In this document: piece after piece, positions 12,131 through 25,300 of the stretch | Layout: each line of letters starts with the position of its first letter | How positions within the stretch are numbered: the first letter of the stretch is position 1 | Origin: Primula veris | Lineage: Eukaryota; Streptophyta; Magnoliopsida; Ericales; Primulaceae | Length of the DNA: 64,000 nucleotides | NCBI GenBank assembly: GCA_963682055.1 | Contig: OY821740.1 | Location: 12,920,814 to 12,984,813 of the forward strand | Direction of reading: 5' to 3' | Translations under genes and position numbers: made by a program | The notes under the pieces: generated by a model | Databases searched by the model: none | Told to the model about the DNA's origin: nothing | The model's input: only the letters and a program-made list of their open reading frames with translations

Positions 12131-12955
12131 CTGATATGGCTTCGACGGCAGGCCGAAGAGGGAGATGGGGAGGAGTGGATGAGGGAGTTAGTGGAATTTT
12201 CAAGATGCTACCTATTTGGGATGGGAAATGGCGGTAACATCGCCTTCAACGCTGGAGTTAGAGCAACGGATATGGATTTGGGGCTGGTTAAGATCAATGG
12301 CATTATTATGAACCAGCCCATGTTCGGCGGAGTCAAGTAATTCCAGAATCTTCTTTCATTCTCGTCTCATTTTCAAGAAAAAAAGTCTTTAGTTAGAAGC
12401 TTACTGCATGCAATTAAACATCACAAGAAAATTGTCTTGTTAAATTTATCTACTCATTTCATATTAACAAAATCTTTTAAAAAATTCCTTTTATAGCTAA
12501 CAAACATCCTTACGTACCTTGGGTAACTTCCAGAATAAAAGAAAATTCCTCCTGCCTTGTTTTCGATTTTGAAAATCTTAATGATGCTTTTATAATTTCT
12601 GTACAGGAGGACCAAAGAAGAACTAAAGCATGAGACAGACGAACTAATGCCATTGCCAGCAGTCGATCTTTATTGGGAACTTGCATTGCCACTCGGCACA
12701 AACGTAGACCACCATTACTCGAACCCACTCGTGGAGGAGCCTGATAAGAAGAAGATAGGGTTGCTAGGGCGGTGTTTAGTTATAGGATTTCATGGCGATC
12801 TCATGATAGACCGACAACAGGCCTTTGTCCAGATGCTGGTACTGAAAGGGGTTCAAGTCAAAGCTCGGTTTGATAATACCGGGTCTCATGGGGTCGATTT
12901 GGTGGATCCTCGTCGGGGGGCTGCTGGCTTGAACTTCATTAAAGAATTCGTTTGA

Positions 12956-13859
12956 TTTATCTAGGTTGATTATTAATTTTATTTTATTGTAGTCATGTTG
13001 CCATTATGTTTGGTGTTGTGGTGTGATGCAAGGCATGTGCTTATCCGGCTCGATTTGCAAATATTTCCTGGTGAATTCGTTACTTTCTAATCGAGCTCGG
13101 CTTTCTTCTAAGCGCATGTTCATGTGTAGCACTAGTCTATAGCGGAGTTGAGAATATTTCAATTTTTGTTTTTGTTAACACATGCTCTTCAAATCAGCAA
13201 AAGACAATACTTTCATGACATTGAAGAAAAAGTAAGAAATTTGATATGGAGCTGCTAAAATGGATCACAATTCACGAACAAGATTGGACTTGTTACATAT
13301 TACTATAAAATTACTGACTCGGTTTTTACTATATTCTAGAAGTTGTTGAAGTGTATATTTACTTCAGCGACTGATGTCAGATCATCTTGCGACTACAATA
13401 ACTTATCCCAATAAACTCCGATTTTATCCTTGCTATTCGTTAATGTTATATAGTTTAAAGCATGTTTAACGGAGGACTGGAGGCACGCGTTTAAGCCTGG
13501 CGGAGGCGTAACTCTGGCATGACCAAATTAACGGCGGTGGTATAAAATACAAAATACGTACACGACTTCACCCTAGTCAACACACTAAGCGGCCACCTGA
13601 TATGATCACTTAATCTATCCCCCAATATGTTAGTCGGAACTGTAGAGCTCCAACCATCACCACCTTATCGATCAAAGTCCATGTGTGATGCGATTTACAA
13701 TTTTGCAGTACTCTGAACTAGACAATATTATCTTTAGTTTGATAGTACATATTCTTATTTGATCAAAAATATGTTTATGTAATTAATTAATATATTTATC
13801 CCATCTGAAATGAAAAACGATAGAATAATGTTCATGTATGTATAAGTTATATATATAAC
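12956..13859. other. Intergenic, 3' flank of the CXE pseudogene
   Basis: The first 200 bp are probably the old 3' UTR. I see no further coding or structural signal. Confidence 0.5.
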
Positions 13860-14102
13860 TGCTATATCCGTTCCTATTTAATTATTCATTACGAAACTAC
13901 GTGTAATTTTAACCGGCCAATAACTTGTATCAAAATTATTGGAATGAAAATTTTCAAAAGTTGATAATATAGTTCAAATGTTAAATTTTATGATTATATT
14001 TTAAAAAAATTCATTTCGATAATTTTTATATAAGTTATAAGCCGGTCAAAATTACAATTAGTTTCGTAATAAACAATTAAATGGAAAGGAAGTATATAAT
14101 TG
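13860..14102. mobile_element. Stowaway-like MITE
   Basis: The two halves are imperfect reverse complements. TATATCCGTTCCTATTTAATT...TTACGAAACTA...TAATTTTAACCGGC on the left pairs with the matching right arm ending ...AATGGAAAGGAAGTATATA. The outer CCGTTCCTATTTAATT resembles the Stowaway consensus end. It is about 243 bp, non-coding, with TA-rich flanks. Confidence 0.65.
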
Positions 14103-15653
14103 ACTACTAAATACTTGTAGAAAATTACCACAGGAATACGAAATAATAACAAACTTTTCAAATCCCACCATCGTATGTACTCTCATTCGTCCACTGCAAT
14201 CAAAGCTTTGACAGTTGACCCATTTAACAAACTCTGAAGAAAAAAAAAAGGTCGGTATACGATTAGTTAGAACTACCGATATATGTTACGTCATTAATTA
14301 ATCTAAGTTGAATAACAAAGACAGAATTATGGTATAGTAGGGTTTAAACGGGTTAATATACCCTTCATAATACAAACTTTTCAAATTTAGTATATTTACT
14401 ACGGAAAATTCAATTTATTAAGTCATGGGCGGTGTACATATATTAAATATTTGATACAGACATTAACTGCATGTCAGACATGCGGTTTAGCTCTGTACCA
14501 AATATCTATATTAAATTTTGTGTCAGTCTTGTTGGAGAATTTTTTTAAGTGAAACCATGTATATATCCGAAAATTCTACCCGATGATATGAAACAATCCT
14601 AGTCACTTTTTTTTAAACAAGTGTCAAAAAAATTATATTAATACTAAAAAAAGACACATCTCATTCTCAACAATAATTAATATATTGATTATTTTAGTTA
14701 TTCATTTATACATATCGTTTATTTGTGTTCCTATTAAAAAATTTGTGGTCAAATTTTGACATTAACGTTTAAATAAAAAAAAAAATTATGACATAACAGT
14801 ACATGTCACGCCACGTAATAAAAACTGAAGCTACTAAAAACTCAAATAAAAATATATTAATTAAAAATAAAAAAAATTGTTAAATCTAAAATACAAACCA
14901 GTAAAACTCATATAAAAATATAGTATAACCTAGCCTAAATACCTAAATATTATGTGCATCCATTAAATACTCTGTATGAATCACAATATTGTGGGTTCCA
15001 ACTATACCTAAAACACAGTACTCGGCTGCGGTTATGATCTGTATCCATTAAACAGTATCTGCATGAATCACATGCCTTTATTAACTCTAACTATCAAAAT
15101 CACATAATTTAATACTCCATATCATATTTGTTAATAACTTAATAAAAAGTGACGTGAAAATGACATCATCGTCACCTCAGTGTGATCGGAATTTAATTAT
15201 CCTTTAACAGTTTAACAACATGTATTAAATATATTCTTAGTTTAGTACATTTAATTAGCAAAATCATTCTCTTTTTGACTTTCTGTTATATAGTTAGCGG
15301 ATAAGTTACCAAACAGAGTGGTTCGGATGGTAAAAGATACGGTTAAAAAATGGATTTATAGTAAAAGATACGAAACTAAATAACTAGTATTGTTTAGCTA
15401 TTAATATGTACAAATCCCAACTATAATTGATTAATATATTTATTTTTATAATCAAATTTTTATTAAAGATAGGAACCAAAGTAGAACCCGAGTTAAATAC
15501 AAATAGAGTTGTACTTAACCAACCTAGTACTATAAGCACTATAATTTTATTAATAATTGATTTACATTGAATTATTAACTCTCTTTTTTTTTTTTTTGAA
15601 TTATTACATTGAATTATTGAGTTTAAAGTTACACTTTATTCCCACTCATCCGC
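14103..15653. other. AT-rich intergenic DNA upstream of URT1
   Basis: No gene is seen. A short imperfect duplication (an ATCCATTAAA...ATGAATCACA pattern) lies at about 14956-14985 and 15044-15075. Confidence 0.5.
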
Positions 15654-15663
15654 TTTATATAAA
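15654..15663 (+). promoter_or_regulatory. TATA box of the URT1-type gene
   Basis: TTTATATAAA lies about 105 bp upstream of the ATG at 15765, within the usual plant range for a TATA box plus a short 5' UTR. A CT-rich stretch (about 15737-15760) precedes the start codon. Confidence 0.65.
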
Positions 15664-15764
15664 GCTTTGCCTTTGATTGATCACTCACAAACTCTGTAGA
15701 AAAAGAAGCAGCATATTTCCAAATCCCAACACTATTTTTTTCTCTCCATCTCTCTCTAAAAGCC

Positions 15765-18700
15765 ATGAACAATGGCGGAGGCGACCACCCGTCTCCGCCA
15801 CCAGGTAGCGGTGAATATCTCCTCCAACTCCTCCGCCGTCCTCCGACGAAGACCCAAGATCATCCTCCTCACCCTCCGTTCGCTCCCCACGCCTTCTTTC
15901 CCCCAAACCCTAGGCCTGTTTCTGATACTATTCAAACTTCGGGGACCTATTTGAACAATAGTTCTGCAGAAGGTACTGACATTCTTCCCCGTCCTGTTAA
16001 TTTTAGTGGAAATTTAAATCACAGAAATTCCTCTAATTCTAGTGGTATTAATTATCGAAATTCGCCAAATTCTAGTGTTTTTGTGGGAGGGAATAATAGG
16101 GCATTGAACGGGTACGAACCGAATTTACAAAATACGCCTAATTTGTATGGAGTTAGGGGTGGTTATGGTATTCCATTTAACGGATACGAACCGAATCATC
16201 AGAATTTACAAAATTTAAGCTTAAACGGAGATAAACCGAACTATCAAAATTCGCCAAATTATCAGAATTCACCGAATTATAGTGGAGTCAAGGTAGGGTA
16301 TAATAGGGCATTAAACGGATACGAAGCAAATTATCGAAACTCGCCAAATGTAGGTCGAGTTGGGGGAGGGTATAATAGGGCATATGAAGCGGATTATGGT
16401 AATTTTCCAAATTTAAGTAGGGTTGGGGAAGGGAGTAGTCGGGTATTAAACGGAAATAAAAGCTATTCAATTTCAAGTAGAATTGACGAACGGAATAGTA
16501 GGTTTCCAAACAAATCCAATTCTCATTTACACAACAATTCAAGCACTAGCAAGGCAGTTAAACAACCTTTGCCAGGCTCGGGGAAGAAGAAAAGTAATAA
16601 AAAGTTGGGGAAAAATGTGGAAAAAGAGAAGAAGAAGGTAAATGGGTGGGGAGAACTGAATGTTAAGGACGGAGTAGAGAGGGAAAGAAGCGGCGTTATT
16701 AGTGAGAGGAGGCTAAGTGCTCAGCTGGATAGACCTCCTTCAGTTCCGGGTTTTGAAGTTGAAGAGTCAGTGTCGGAGTTGGCAAGTGAGATTGGTGATA
16801 ATAGAGAAAAAGAAAGAGAATTTCATGCTGTAGTGGTTGCTGTAGGTGGAAAGATGTTGGGTTCTGTAGAATATGTGGATTCGTCTCATGACAAGAACGG
16901 GAAAAAGAATCGAAATAAGGTAATTTGCTTTAGCATGTTTGAAAATGTTATTGGAAGTGTGTTGTTTCTTTGAATATAATTTATCAAAGAATTAATGAAT
17001 ATAATGAATTAATGATCACTGTTTAATACAACAAAAGTATCTGGATTGATTGGCTTAAAATATTTGAATTATGAAACTTTACTTATAACATTCCTTGGTT
17101 AGTTTATGAGATGAAGAGATGAGTTTTTCAAGGGCTGTTATAATTGGTGAGACTGTGATTAGAGTTTTAGTATTGTTATGCGTAAATGAAAAAGTTGTAT
17201 AAAATGATGTGGGGACTGTTATTGGTGGTGTACAATGGAACAAGGATCCTTTGAACCCCTTTGGTTTTTTTATTCCCGCAGAAATCAATTTGTCACTTAG
17301 GAGATTTTATTTATTAGTTTTGTCAAGTGTTACGTTTCTGCTTTTCCATTATAAAAAAGCATGCCTTATTTCAAAAATTGTTAGGTAACAAAGCCATGGA
17401 TGTAATTTTATGCCACCCCAGTACATGTGCAGAGCTACATGCGGCACGAACAATTACAAAGAAAATGCTAATTTTTATACAGGGATTGAGTTTTCAAAAT
17501 ATTTCAAATATATTATGTTTTGCAACCCCATAAAATATTATTTTGTATTTAGCAACCCCATAATTAAATGCCGGCTCCGCCTCTGTTTCAGTGAATATGT
17601 TACATCTTTGTTTGTGAGCCTTAATAGTTGAGATTAAGTGTTCCAAATTTATTTTCTGCAATTAGAATTACAGATTAGATAACCGAGGACAAAGGGTTAT
17701 CTCACGGGGGATAAGGAAGTCTAGCAGACAGATTGAGTGTCGCGGTGACATAGACATGCTTATTGATCCTTTACTTGCCATTTACAACTCATTAATCCCA
17801 CAAGAAGAAGAGAAGATGAAACAAAAGCAACTTTTATCTTTGCTAGAGAATCTCGTCATTAGAGAATGGCCTGAGGCTCGGTTGTTAGTTTATGGTTCTT
17901 GTGCCAATTCATTTGGGGTGAGAAACAGTGACATTGATATTTGTCTTGCAATCAAGGATGTTGATGACATAGAGAAGTCTGAGGTTTTGTTGAGATTGGC
18001 AGATATATTGGATGAAGAAAACTTTAAGAATGTTCAGGTACTTGATATTGCCTCTTAAGGTGGTGTGTATTGTATCATCGATCATAGACTTTCATGTTTT
18101 CGAAGTTTGCTGAATTTACACGTAATGACGGCATCAATCTTTAAATCATTTCTTATACAATATATATATGTGTGTGTGTGTCTATATACTATCGGCATTC
18201 GTACGGTTGAAAGTTTATACAGGGAGTGGACGGAAATAAAGGAGTTGCATGGTTACCAAAGTAATTTATTAAGATGTATCCTTGAAAGACTAGTAAATTG
18301 AATATTGTATATTAATTTGTCAAGGGAAGATTTGATCCTTAAAAAGTTTCACAACTTTAAATATAACAGTTTGAAATCTCAATCTCATGTTACAATTTTT
18401 GTTGCAATACAAGGAAGAGTTTTTTTACCCTTTGAGTAGGAGAAGATGATTTCTAATTATATGAAATTAGGGGCTTTTTACTAATATGTCTAGTCTATAG
18501 TGTTTTTAACATCAATCCATATGCAGGCTCTGACACATGCTCGGGTTCCAATCGTCAAACTTATGGATTCAACCACGGGAATCTCTTGCGACATATGCGT
18601 CAATAATGTTTTGGCTGTTGTGAATTCAAAACTTCTGCGAGAGTATGCAAAAATAGATGAGAGACTGCACCAGTTGGCTTTTATTGTGAAACACTGGGCC

Positions 18701-20277
18701 AAGTCAAGAGGAGTTAATGAAACGTATCATGGAACTCTATCGAGTTATGCGTGAGTGGTAGTTTAGTTGACAAGTATATATGTACTCAGTTTCCCCCCAA
18801 AAAATTAGTTTCTTATGTGTAAATTACACCGCAGGTATGTTTTGATGTGTATTCATTTCTTACAACAATGTAGACCTGCTATTCTTCCATGCTTACAGGT
18901 TTGTACTGTAAACCTTGCTTTTCAGATAAGTAAAACTTTTGTGACTCCATTTAGTGATTGCTTTACTTGTATGTATCATGCTTTCTTTTGGTATATTGAC
19001 ATATTACTGCCCTCCCATTTACTTGTGAGTGATTGGTTTAACAGATTCATTATGATTTATATATGCTGTTTGCTTGTTTTGTTTATTCTTTTTTCTTGAA
19101 GGGACCTCCTGTCTTCTGTCTCTTCTCATCCGTCTTTTGCTTGTGTTGTGTCAGGAAATGGACCCAACATATTCTGTTGTTGTTGACAACATTGAACGCT
19201 CTTTTTTCGATCAAGTTGAGAAACTATCTGGCTTTGGGTTACGTAATCGAGACAATATAGGCCAATTGGTATGGGGATTTTTCCGCTATTGGGCATTCTG
19301 TCATGATTATGCGCATGATGTTATCTCTGTCCGAGTGGGAAGCACTATCAGGTTTGTTTACACTCGACACCCTATATAACAGAAATGCACCATTAGTATC
19401 TTGAGTTTGATTTAATATTTATTCATCCAACAAAATTTGAGAGTTATATATCCTTGTTCTTATAACTGGATACTGGAATGACTATACTGTACTGCCAGTT
19501 AAGCTGTCTTACGTAGCAGCAGCACACTTGTGCACGGGCATCCGGTATTTAACTGTTAAAATGAGTGTGTTATCGTTCCTCAACAATTTAGTTGACTTTA
19601 GTTTTTTATAGAAAAGTATGATTCTCAGGTTTGAAGAAAGATACGATTGTTGTATATAGGACATTGATGGCTCTTTATAGATTTTTTTTCAAATGAAGTG
19701 GTTGAAAGGGGGAAAACATCATTGCATATTTTTTTATTTGGAAAACTTTCTCGTAAACTCCACATTCTTTATTAGTGGTTCCTCATTAACAGAGTCTTGC
19801 ACCATTAGCTGACAATGTATTGGTTCGTGAGGAAGTTGCAAAAGTTTGGTTTGGTTTGTCTTGGCTAATTGGCTTTCATACGTGAATCAGTTTTGTTAGA
19901 AGTACCTTTCACCAAAGTGTAGTCTTCTAATTGACATGCGAATATGTTGCTACTGATTGTTCTTTGAACTGAGAATTTTACTTTTAGTCGATTGACTCTC
20001 TTTTTATGTATCTGCCAAATCTTGGTTCGTTTCTCAATCTCTTGATTGTCCTGTTCATCTTTACAGCAAGCGAGATAAAGAATGGACCACGAGGATTGGC
20101 AGAGATCGTCACTTAATATGCATAGAGGATCCTTTTGAGATTAGCCATGATTTAGGCCGAGTGGTGGATAAGCGCAGCATTAAAGTACTCAGAGAAGAAT
20201 TTGAACGCGCCGCTGAAATATTGCAATTTGATCCCAATCCCTGTGTGACGCTTTTCCAGCCGTATGTACCTAATTGA
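15765..20277 (+). CDS. URT1: UTP:RNA uridylyltransferase, URT1 type (six exons)
   Basis: I join exons 15765-16919, 17666-18037, 18527-18750, 18835-18898, 19155-19351 and 20067-20277. All introns are GT...AG and phases are consistent, giving 740 residues against about 764 in Arabidopsis. URT1 adds uridines to oligoadenylated mRNAs in the cytoplasm, which limits over-trimming and favours 5'-3' decay. Exon 1 encodes a low-complexity N-terminal half with a conserved-looking [12 protein letters not shown] helix and Asn/Tyr/Gly-rich repeats. The nucleotidyltransferase core follows: GSCANSFG (from about 462), catalytic DID at 474 and 476, third Asp in SCDIC at 531, then the PAP-associated region (GFGLRNRDN...[10 protein letters not shown]) and the IEDPFE segment near the end. 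No breaks are seen. The TATA box is about 105 bp upstream. Acceptor 17666 was chosen over a nearby CAG because only it keeps the frame. Confidence 0.93.
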
Positions 20278-21551
20278 TTGCCCCTTATTTTAGTACATAG
20301 GGAATGTATTGTAATTATGAGGGTTGGTAATTTAACCTTATCTTAGTCTTTTGTTTATCCCCATTTGCAAAGCAATTTGGATATTTCTGTATGAAACAAA
20401 TTCATTTTGGATGGAACCCCTCTGGAACTACTTTTGCTGAAGAAATGTTGAAATCACAATAGGTTCCAACTTTGGACCATGCCTAATGAATTACTTTAGA
20501 GTTGAGACTATCTCTAGTACGTTTAAACGATATGTCAAGTTTTTGTTTGGTTTCGTTTAGGTGAACAAATTGGCATGTTTAAGTCTCAGAAAAAAAAATA
20601 GGTAAGCTGATCAACCAAATAGGCCGCAGAGTTTAGAGGAGTGATGTTATAATCAGAATCTCAAGTTGATATTGCTTCCTCATTTTTTGTATGGATTGTG
20701 TTTAATATTGAAAAATCCTTCGACCCCAACATGAAATGATCAACAATATTTTCTTATGACAAGTGACAGATCTATACTTGAATTAGGATAAATGCACAGT
20801 TTCAAGCAGTATTAACGAGTCATAAGCTTTTGATATTTTGGCATTTTGGAGTAAAATATTATCTTTGGTAATTGTAGCTAGTTTACAGTATGATAACCGG
20901 ACAGTTTTCGAAACTTCTCCAATGAATTGGAAATTAAATATTCCAATTATTATTGCTTATAAAAAAAAAGATATTCCAATAACTAACGGATATGTTTAAA
21001 AAGTTTGAAACATTGGTCCTTACTCCTTATTATGGACGGTAATACTCAACATGATGGCGAATTTGATAAATAAATATCTCAAAATTTTGGTCTTTTTACT
21101 AGTAAGTTAGTACCTTATACATGGTAGTAACTAGTAACTATTAACCATAATAAAGATACTGAAACTTCAAAAAACATATAAAAATGATCAACTCTATATG
21201 TCCGACTCTATATCTTGACTAGATTTATAGCACTCAAATTCAGGTAATGATATGCATACGACACACCATTACACTTCTTTCATACATACACTGTATTTTT
21301 GTCTCTCCTCCTATTACAAGTAGAGTGTAATACGAGTGTGCAAATAATTATTCGTGAAATTCATCCCTGCAACTCTTTCAACACAAAAGACTACTAATGT
21401 TACAATTCAATTAATAATGAGCAAATGTAAACCTTCTAAACTGTATAAAGTATAAACCAATACTATGATTATTCACTCCATACGTACAGCCATACAGGAC
21501 AAATTCAGAGCCACTTAATTTTAAACAGCCTCCTAATGAGACTGGATTTTT
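20278..21551. other. Intergenic between URT1 and the TIR element
   Basis: The proximal part is the likely URT1 3' UTR. The rest is AT-rich without coding signals. It probably once joined the promoter of the HPR-type gene now beyond the TIR element. Confidence 0.5.
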
Positions 21552-21720
21552 TCAATGCAATTTATCTGTTTTTACGTTCAAACCGTATTTTTTTTTAAAC
21601 CGTATTTTTTTTATGAACCGTAAGTCAAAATTACGGTTTGACTGTAAATTACCAAATTGCACCCGCGTTGAAATGTTCAAATTTTACAGTGGACCGATCG
21701 ATCGTCTGAGTGCTGTAAAA
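21552..21720 (+). repeat. Left terminal inverted repeat
   Basis: It runs from CAATGCAATTTAT through two poly-T stretches, then ATGAACCGTAAGTCAAAATT and ACGGTTTGACTGTAAA, to a GACCGATCGATCG motif (about 21692-21704). Each of these blocks is found in order on the reverse strand at 37540-37758. Confidence 0.8.
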
Positions 21721-22355
21721 TTACCCATTTAACCCAACAAAATATTTACTTTCCAAAACTCTCATTCTCTTCTCAAACATTCTCTTAAATTACAACCACT
21801 TAATAGGTTTTTAACTCCAATTAATTCCAAAATCACATAGATCGGGTAAATGTATTTCTTTATTCACTTCTTAATTCTCGATTCTCTATATTATTTAGTT
21901 TAAATCTCTAATTTATGAAAAAATGGTAGAAAATACATCAATTTTACACACATTGTTCCATTTTCATTAAATTTAGAGGGTTTATGCAAATTTATTGATT
22001 TAGATAATTATTATTAATTGTTTAGTTGTATTTGATTGTGTATATTGTTTATCTTGTTTTGATTATAATAAATTTGACTAAGTTATGGTTTTTCATATAT
22101 TTTGTTGATTTATAATAATTATTTAGTTCTCATTAATTGTTTTGTATGGTAATTAGTAACTGTTTTTTTAAGTAGTCCCTGAATTCAATTTTTTGGGTGG
22201 ATGAGCCTAAACATATGTGTGTGTGTATACATACATATTATAATATGTGATCATTGTATAAATAAATAAAAAATATATGGTATATTTTATCTATATATAT
22301 TTAAATTAGTGGACAAATTATTTAATTTGATATCCATTTTTCATATAGGTTCTCT

Positions 22356-25300
22356 ATGGGTGATCCATCTTGTCCAGGTCCACTTCTTAGAGGAAATCGG
22401 GGTATTTTACGACAGTCTGATTATATATCAGAAAAAATCTGGATGCGTTGTAGAGAAGTAGGGAGAGCGGATGAGAATAAGATGCGGTTGTACAGTTATA
22501 GCTGGGAGATAGCTTCGCATCCAACAGTAACGCACAATATAATTAGAGCAGACTTCTATGGTGTCTATGTCATAAAGAGTTACAATGTAGATCGAGGCTT
22601 ACTTACAGCATTACTGGACATGTGGCGTGATGAAACCCACACGTTTCGTTTTTCCGATGGCGAGTTGGGGATATCTTTATAAGATGTAGAGATTACGTTG
22701 GGATTGCGGATGAATGGTCTTCCTGTAACCCGGTTGGAGAGAAATGATAATAGAACTAGCATGTTGGATTTGGTGGAGAGCCTGTTGGGAAGTAGACCCC
22801 CCGGCGATATGATTGATAAAAACTGTTTAACGGTTAAACTTAGATGGTTGCGACAAACGTTTACGGAATTATCTGTCAACCCTAGTCAGGAGAGGATGCT
22901 ATATCAGCTGAGAGCTGCGATGTTGTTGTTACTAGCTGCTCACGTTTTTTCTGATAAAAGTAGTGATCATGTTGCATTTTGACCTCTCCCATTTCTTGAA
23001 GATTTTGATACGTGTGAAGGGTATAGTTGGGGATAAGCTCTGTTGAACTTAGAGTTCAATAATTAATTTTGATTATAACGTTGATTATGTTTTTAATGAT
23101 TTTACGGTTTTACGATTTCGATGATATAATGCTTGTCTTTTCCAAAAGTAGAAATTGTAAATTTTAGAACGCCAGAAAGATAGAGCACAGAAAAACGAAG
23201 CCACATGTTCAAGCGGAACCAAAATCGGAGCTAAAACGAAGGAGTTATGGGCTTTCGAAGAAGACCAAAAAACTGCCAGAAGAACAGACGACCGATCGAT
23301 TGGACAAAAACGACCGATCGTTTTTGTTCCAATTTCTTCCAGTGAGGACATCGAAAAAACGACCGATCGTTTTTTAGAAACGACCGATCATTTTCTGAAA
23401 AACGACCGATCGACTGTAGAGAACGACCGATCGTTTTCTACAGATTTCGAAAAACAGCTTTTCAGCTTTTTCTGGAAAACAGCTTAAAACAGCCTCAACC
23501 ACTTCTAACGGTCAGAATACAGAAAAATAGACTTTTGGTCTATATAAACCAACCCAATCTCTCTTCCATAAACACCAATCAATACACCTATTATCATCCT
23601 TCAATCCCTACATACAAAACCCTAAATATCACCATTTTGGTGCATATATTCAAAAAGAGGAAAAATTGAATAAAAAGAGAGTCAAGCTCAAACATCATCA
23701 ATCTCACCAATTAGCTTATTTAGAAGCAATAAAATAGTGAGTGTAGTTACATTATTGTAACAAAATTGTAACGAGTATTTTATAAACTCATTTGTGAGTG
23801 AGTGATCGGGTAGAGGCTTTGTAAGCAAGTTGCTTAAAAGCTCTAGGTCTTTTCATTTCGGGACACTCATAAAGTGAGGGGGAGCTTAATCGGTTGATTA
23901 GCTCGTTAGGATTGTAATATCCGAAAAAGATTTTTTAGTGAAATACTCGGTAGTACCGAGGAGAGGACGGAGGCGCGTTTTGCCGAACCTCTATAAATCA
24001 CGGTGTCATCTTCTTCCCTTAAACTTTTACTTTCCGCAAATATTTATTATTGCTTATTTTCTTTCTTGCGTTTCAATTAATTAACGATTATTAACGCTTA
24101 AGCTTAGAATTACGAAAGTTGGGTTGTTAGTTGCACTTAGTCTTTAATTAGGCGAAAATCGCCAAAAACCTTATTCACCCCCCCTCTAAGGTTTAGCCGC
24201 ATCGGGGCCAACAAGCTCTACTCGCTTGGTTAAAGTCCAACTTGTGCAAGTTTGTTAGGGGGTAAGCTCAGGGAATAAGCGGTGCAGTGATGTTCCTTGA
24301 GATGTGGGCGATGATAAGGCTACGACCTGTTAGACCTTGTCCAGAATTGCCTCCTAATGTTCCCCCTCCTCTGGGATGGCCTAGATTTCCACTCGGATAC
24401 AGGTATGCTATTATTTAATTTTTGTATTCGATTACTATTAAATTCTGAATATTTTGCAGCTACTTCTTTTGTTTATATTTATTGTTTATTTACTATACTT
24501 GTATTATTATAGGTGGAAAAAATTGACGCACTGTGAACAACATGTGGTACGACATAATGTGGTTTTTATACAGGACCCGTTTGACCAGTTAACGCCTGAA
24601 CAGGTAAAAATCTATTTTTTTACTACGTATTATTGTTACCTACATCTTGTATATGATTGCATACATAATGATTTTTTTTTTGAATTACAGATAGACTGGC
24701 AGCCATACAGGGACATCAATGCTCATCCTGAATACTGTACACGGGGTCGTTATATGTGGCATTCGTCTGTTCTGCTCATATGCAACGAGAAGATTGAGTG
24801 GCATCCCGCGTGGAGAATTATGAGCCAGTTTGGGTTTATTCAGGTTGTGCCTATGGAGATTTGGAATCCCGCACAAGGCCATGACAAGGATAGGAGAGCT
24901 GGCAAACAACAAAAATATAAGTGGCCTCAAATATTCCACGGGTTTATAACCCAGTGGAATGATCGCCACCACCGACTTATTAACGATGAATTCGGTACGG
25001 AAACGTCACAGGATTACCTATAATGGTACAGACCTCGGGCACGCCTTCTCATAAACACACATCTTCTCGAAATGCCGGAACACGGTTTTCGTGCGACTGC
25101 GAGTTTGATTACTAAAATGGTAAAAAAACTAATTTAGTAAACTAAAACTGTTTTTTATTTCAAAAATTTTTATTACTATTTTTTTTTTTTTTTTGCAGAA
25201 ACATTTGCTACGTAATAGTTACAAAACTTTTAAACGGCTCAAAGTTAAACAGAAGGTGCAATATTTAGCCACTGGTATGGCTGAATTGGGCATTGATCCA

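Larger units (their letters stand above)
1980..12955 (+). pseudogene. Carboxylesterase (CXE, alpha/beta hydrolase) pseudogene, split by two LTR insertions
   Basis: The pieces are 1980-2297, 10738-10824, 12136-12336 and 12607-12955, with a real intron at 12337-12606 (GT...AG). Family marks in order: an N-terminal HLHVSLNPDDTFT segment, an oxyanion-hole motif LYFHAGGW (HGGG in active relatives), VVVSV...RLAPE, the nucleophile-elbow position GMGNGGN, LPLPAVDLYWELALPLG, and near the C-terminus GDLMIDRQ (acid) and SHGVD (His). The family hydrolyses small esters; a subset became gibberellin receptors. Breaks: an in-frame TAG at 2007-2009, frameshifts near 2070 and in the VSV..RLAPE segment, and two retrotransposon insertions. 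In the elbow the usual Ser of GxSxGG is Gly, so the protein may have lacked classic esterase activity before it decayed. The family is clear; the subfamily (CXE8/9-like) is inferred from gene order. Confidence 0.85.
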
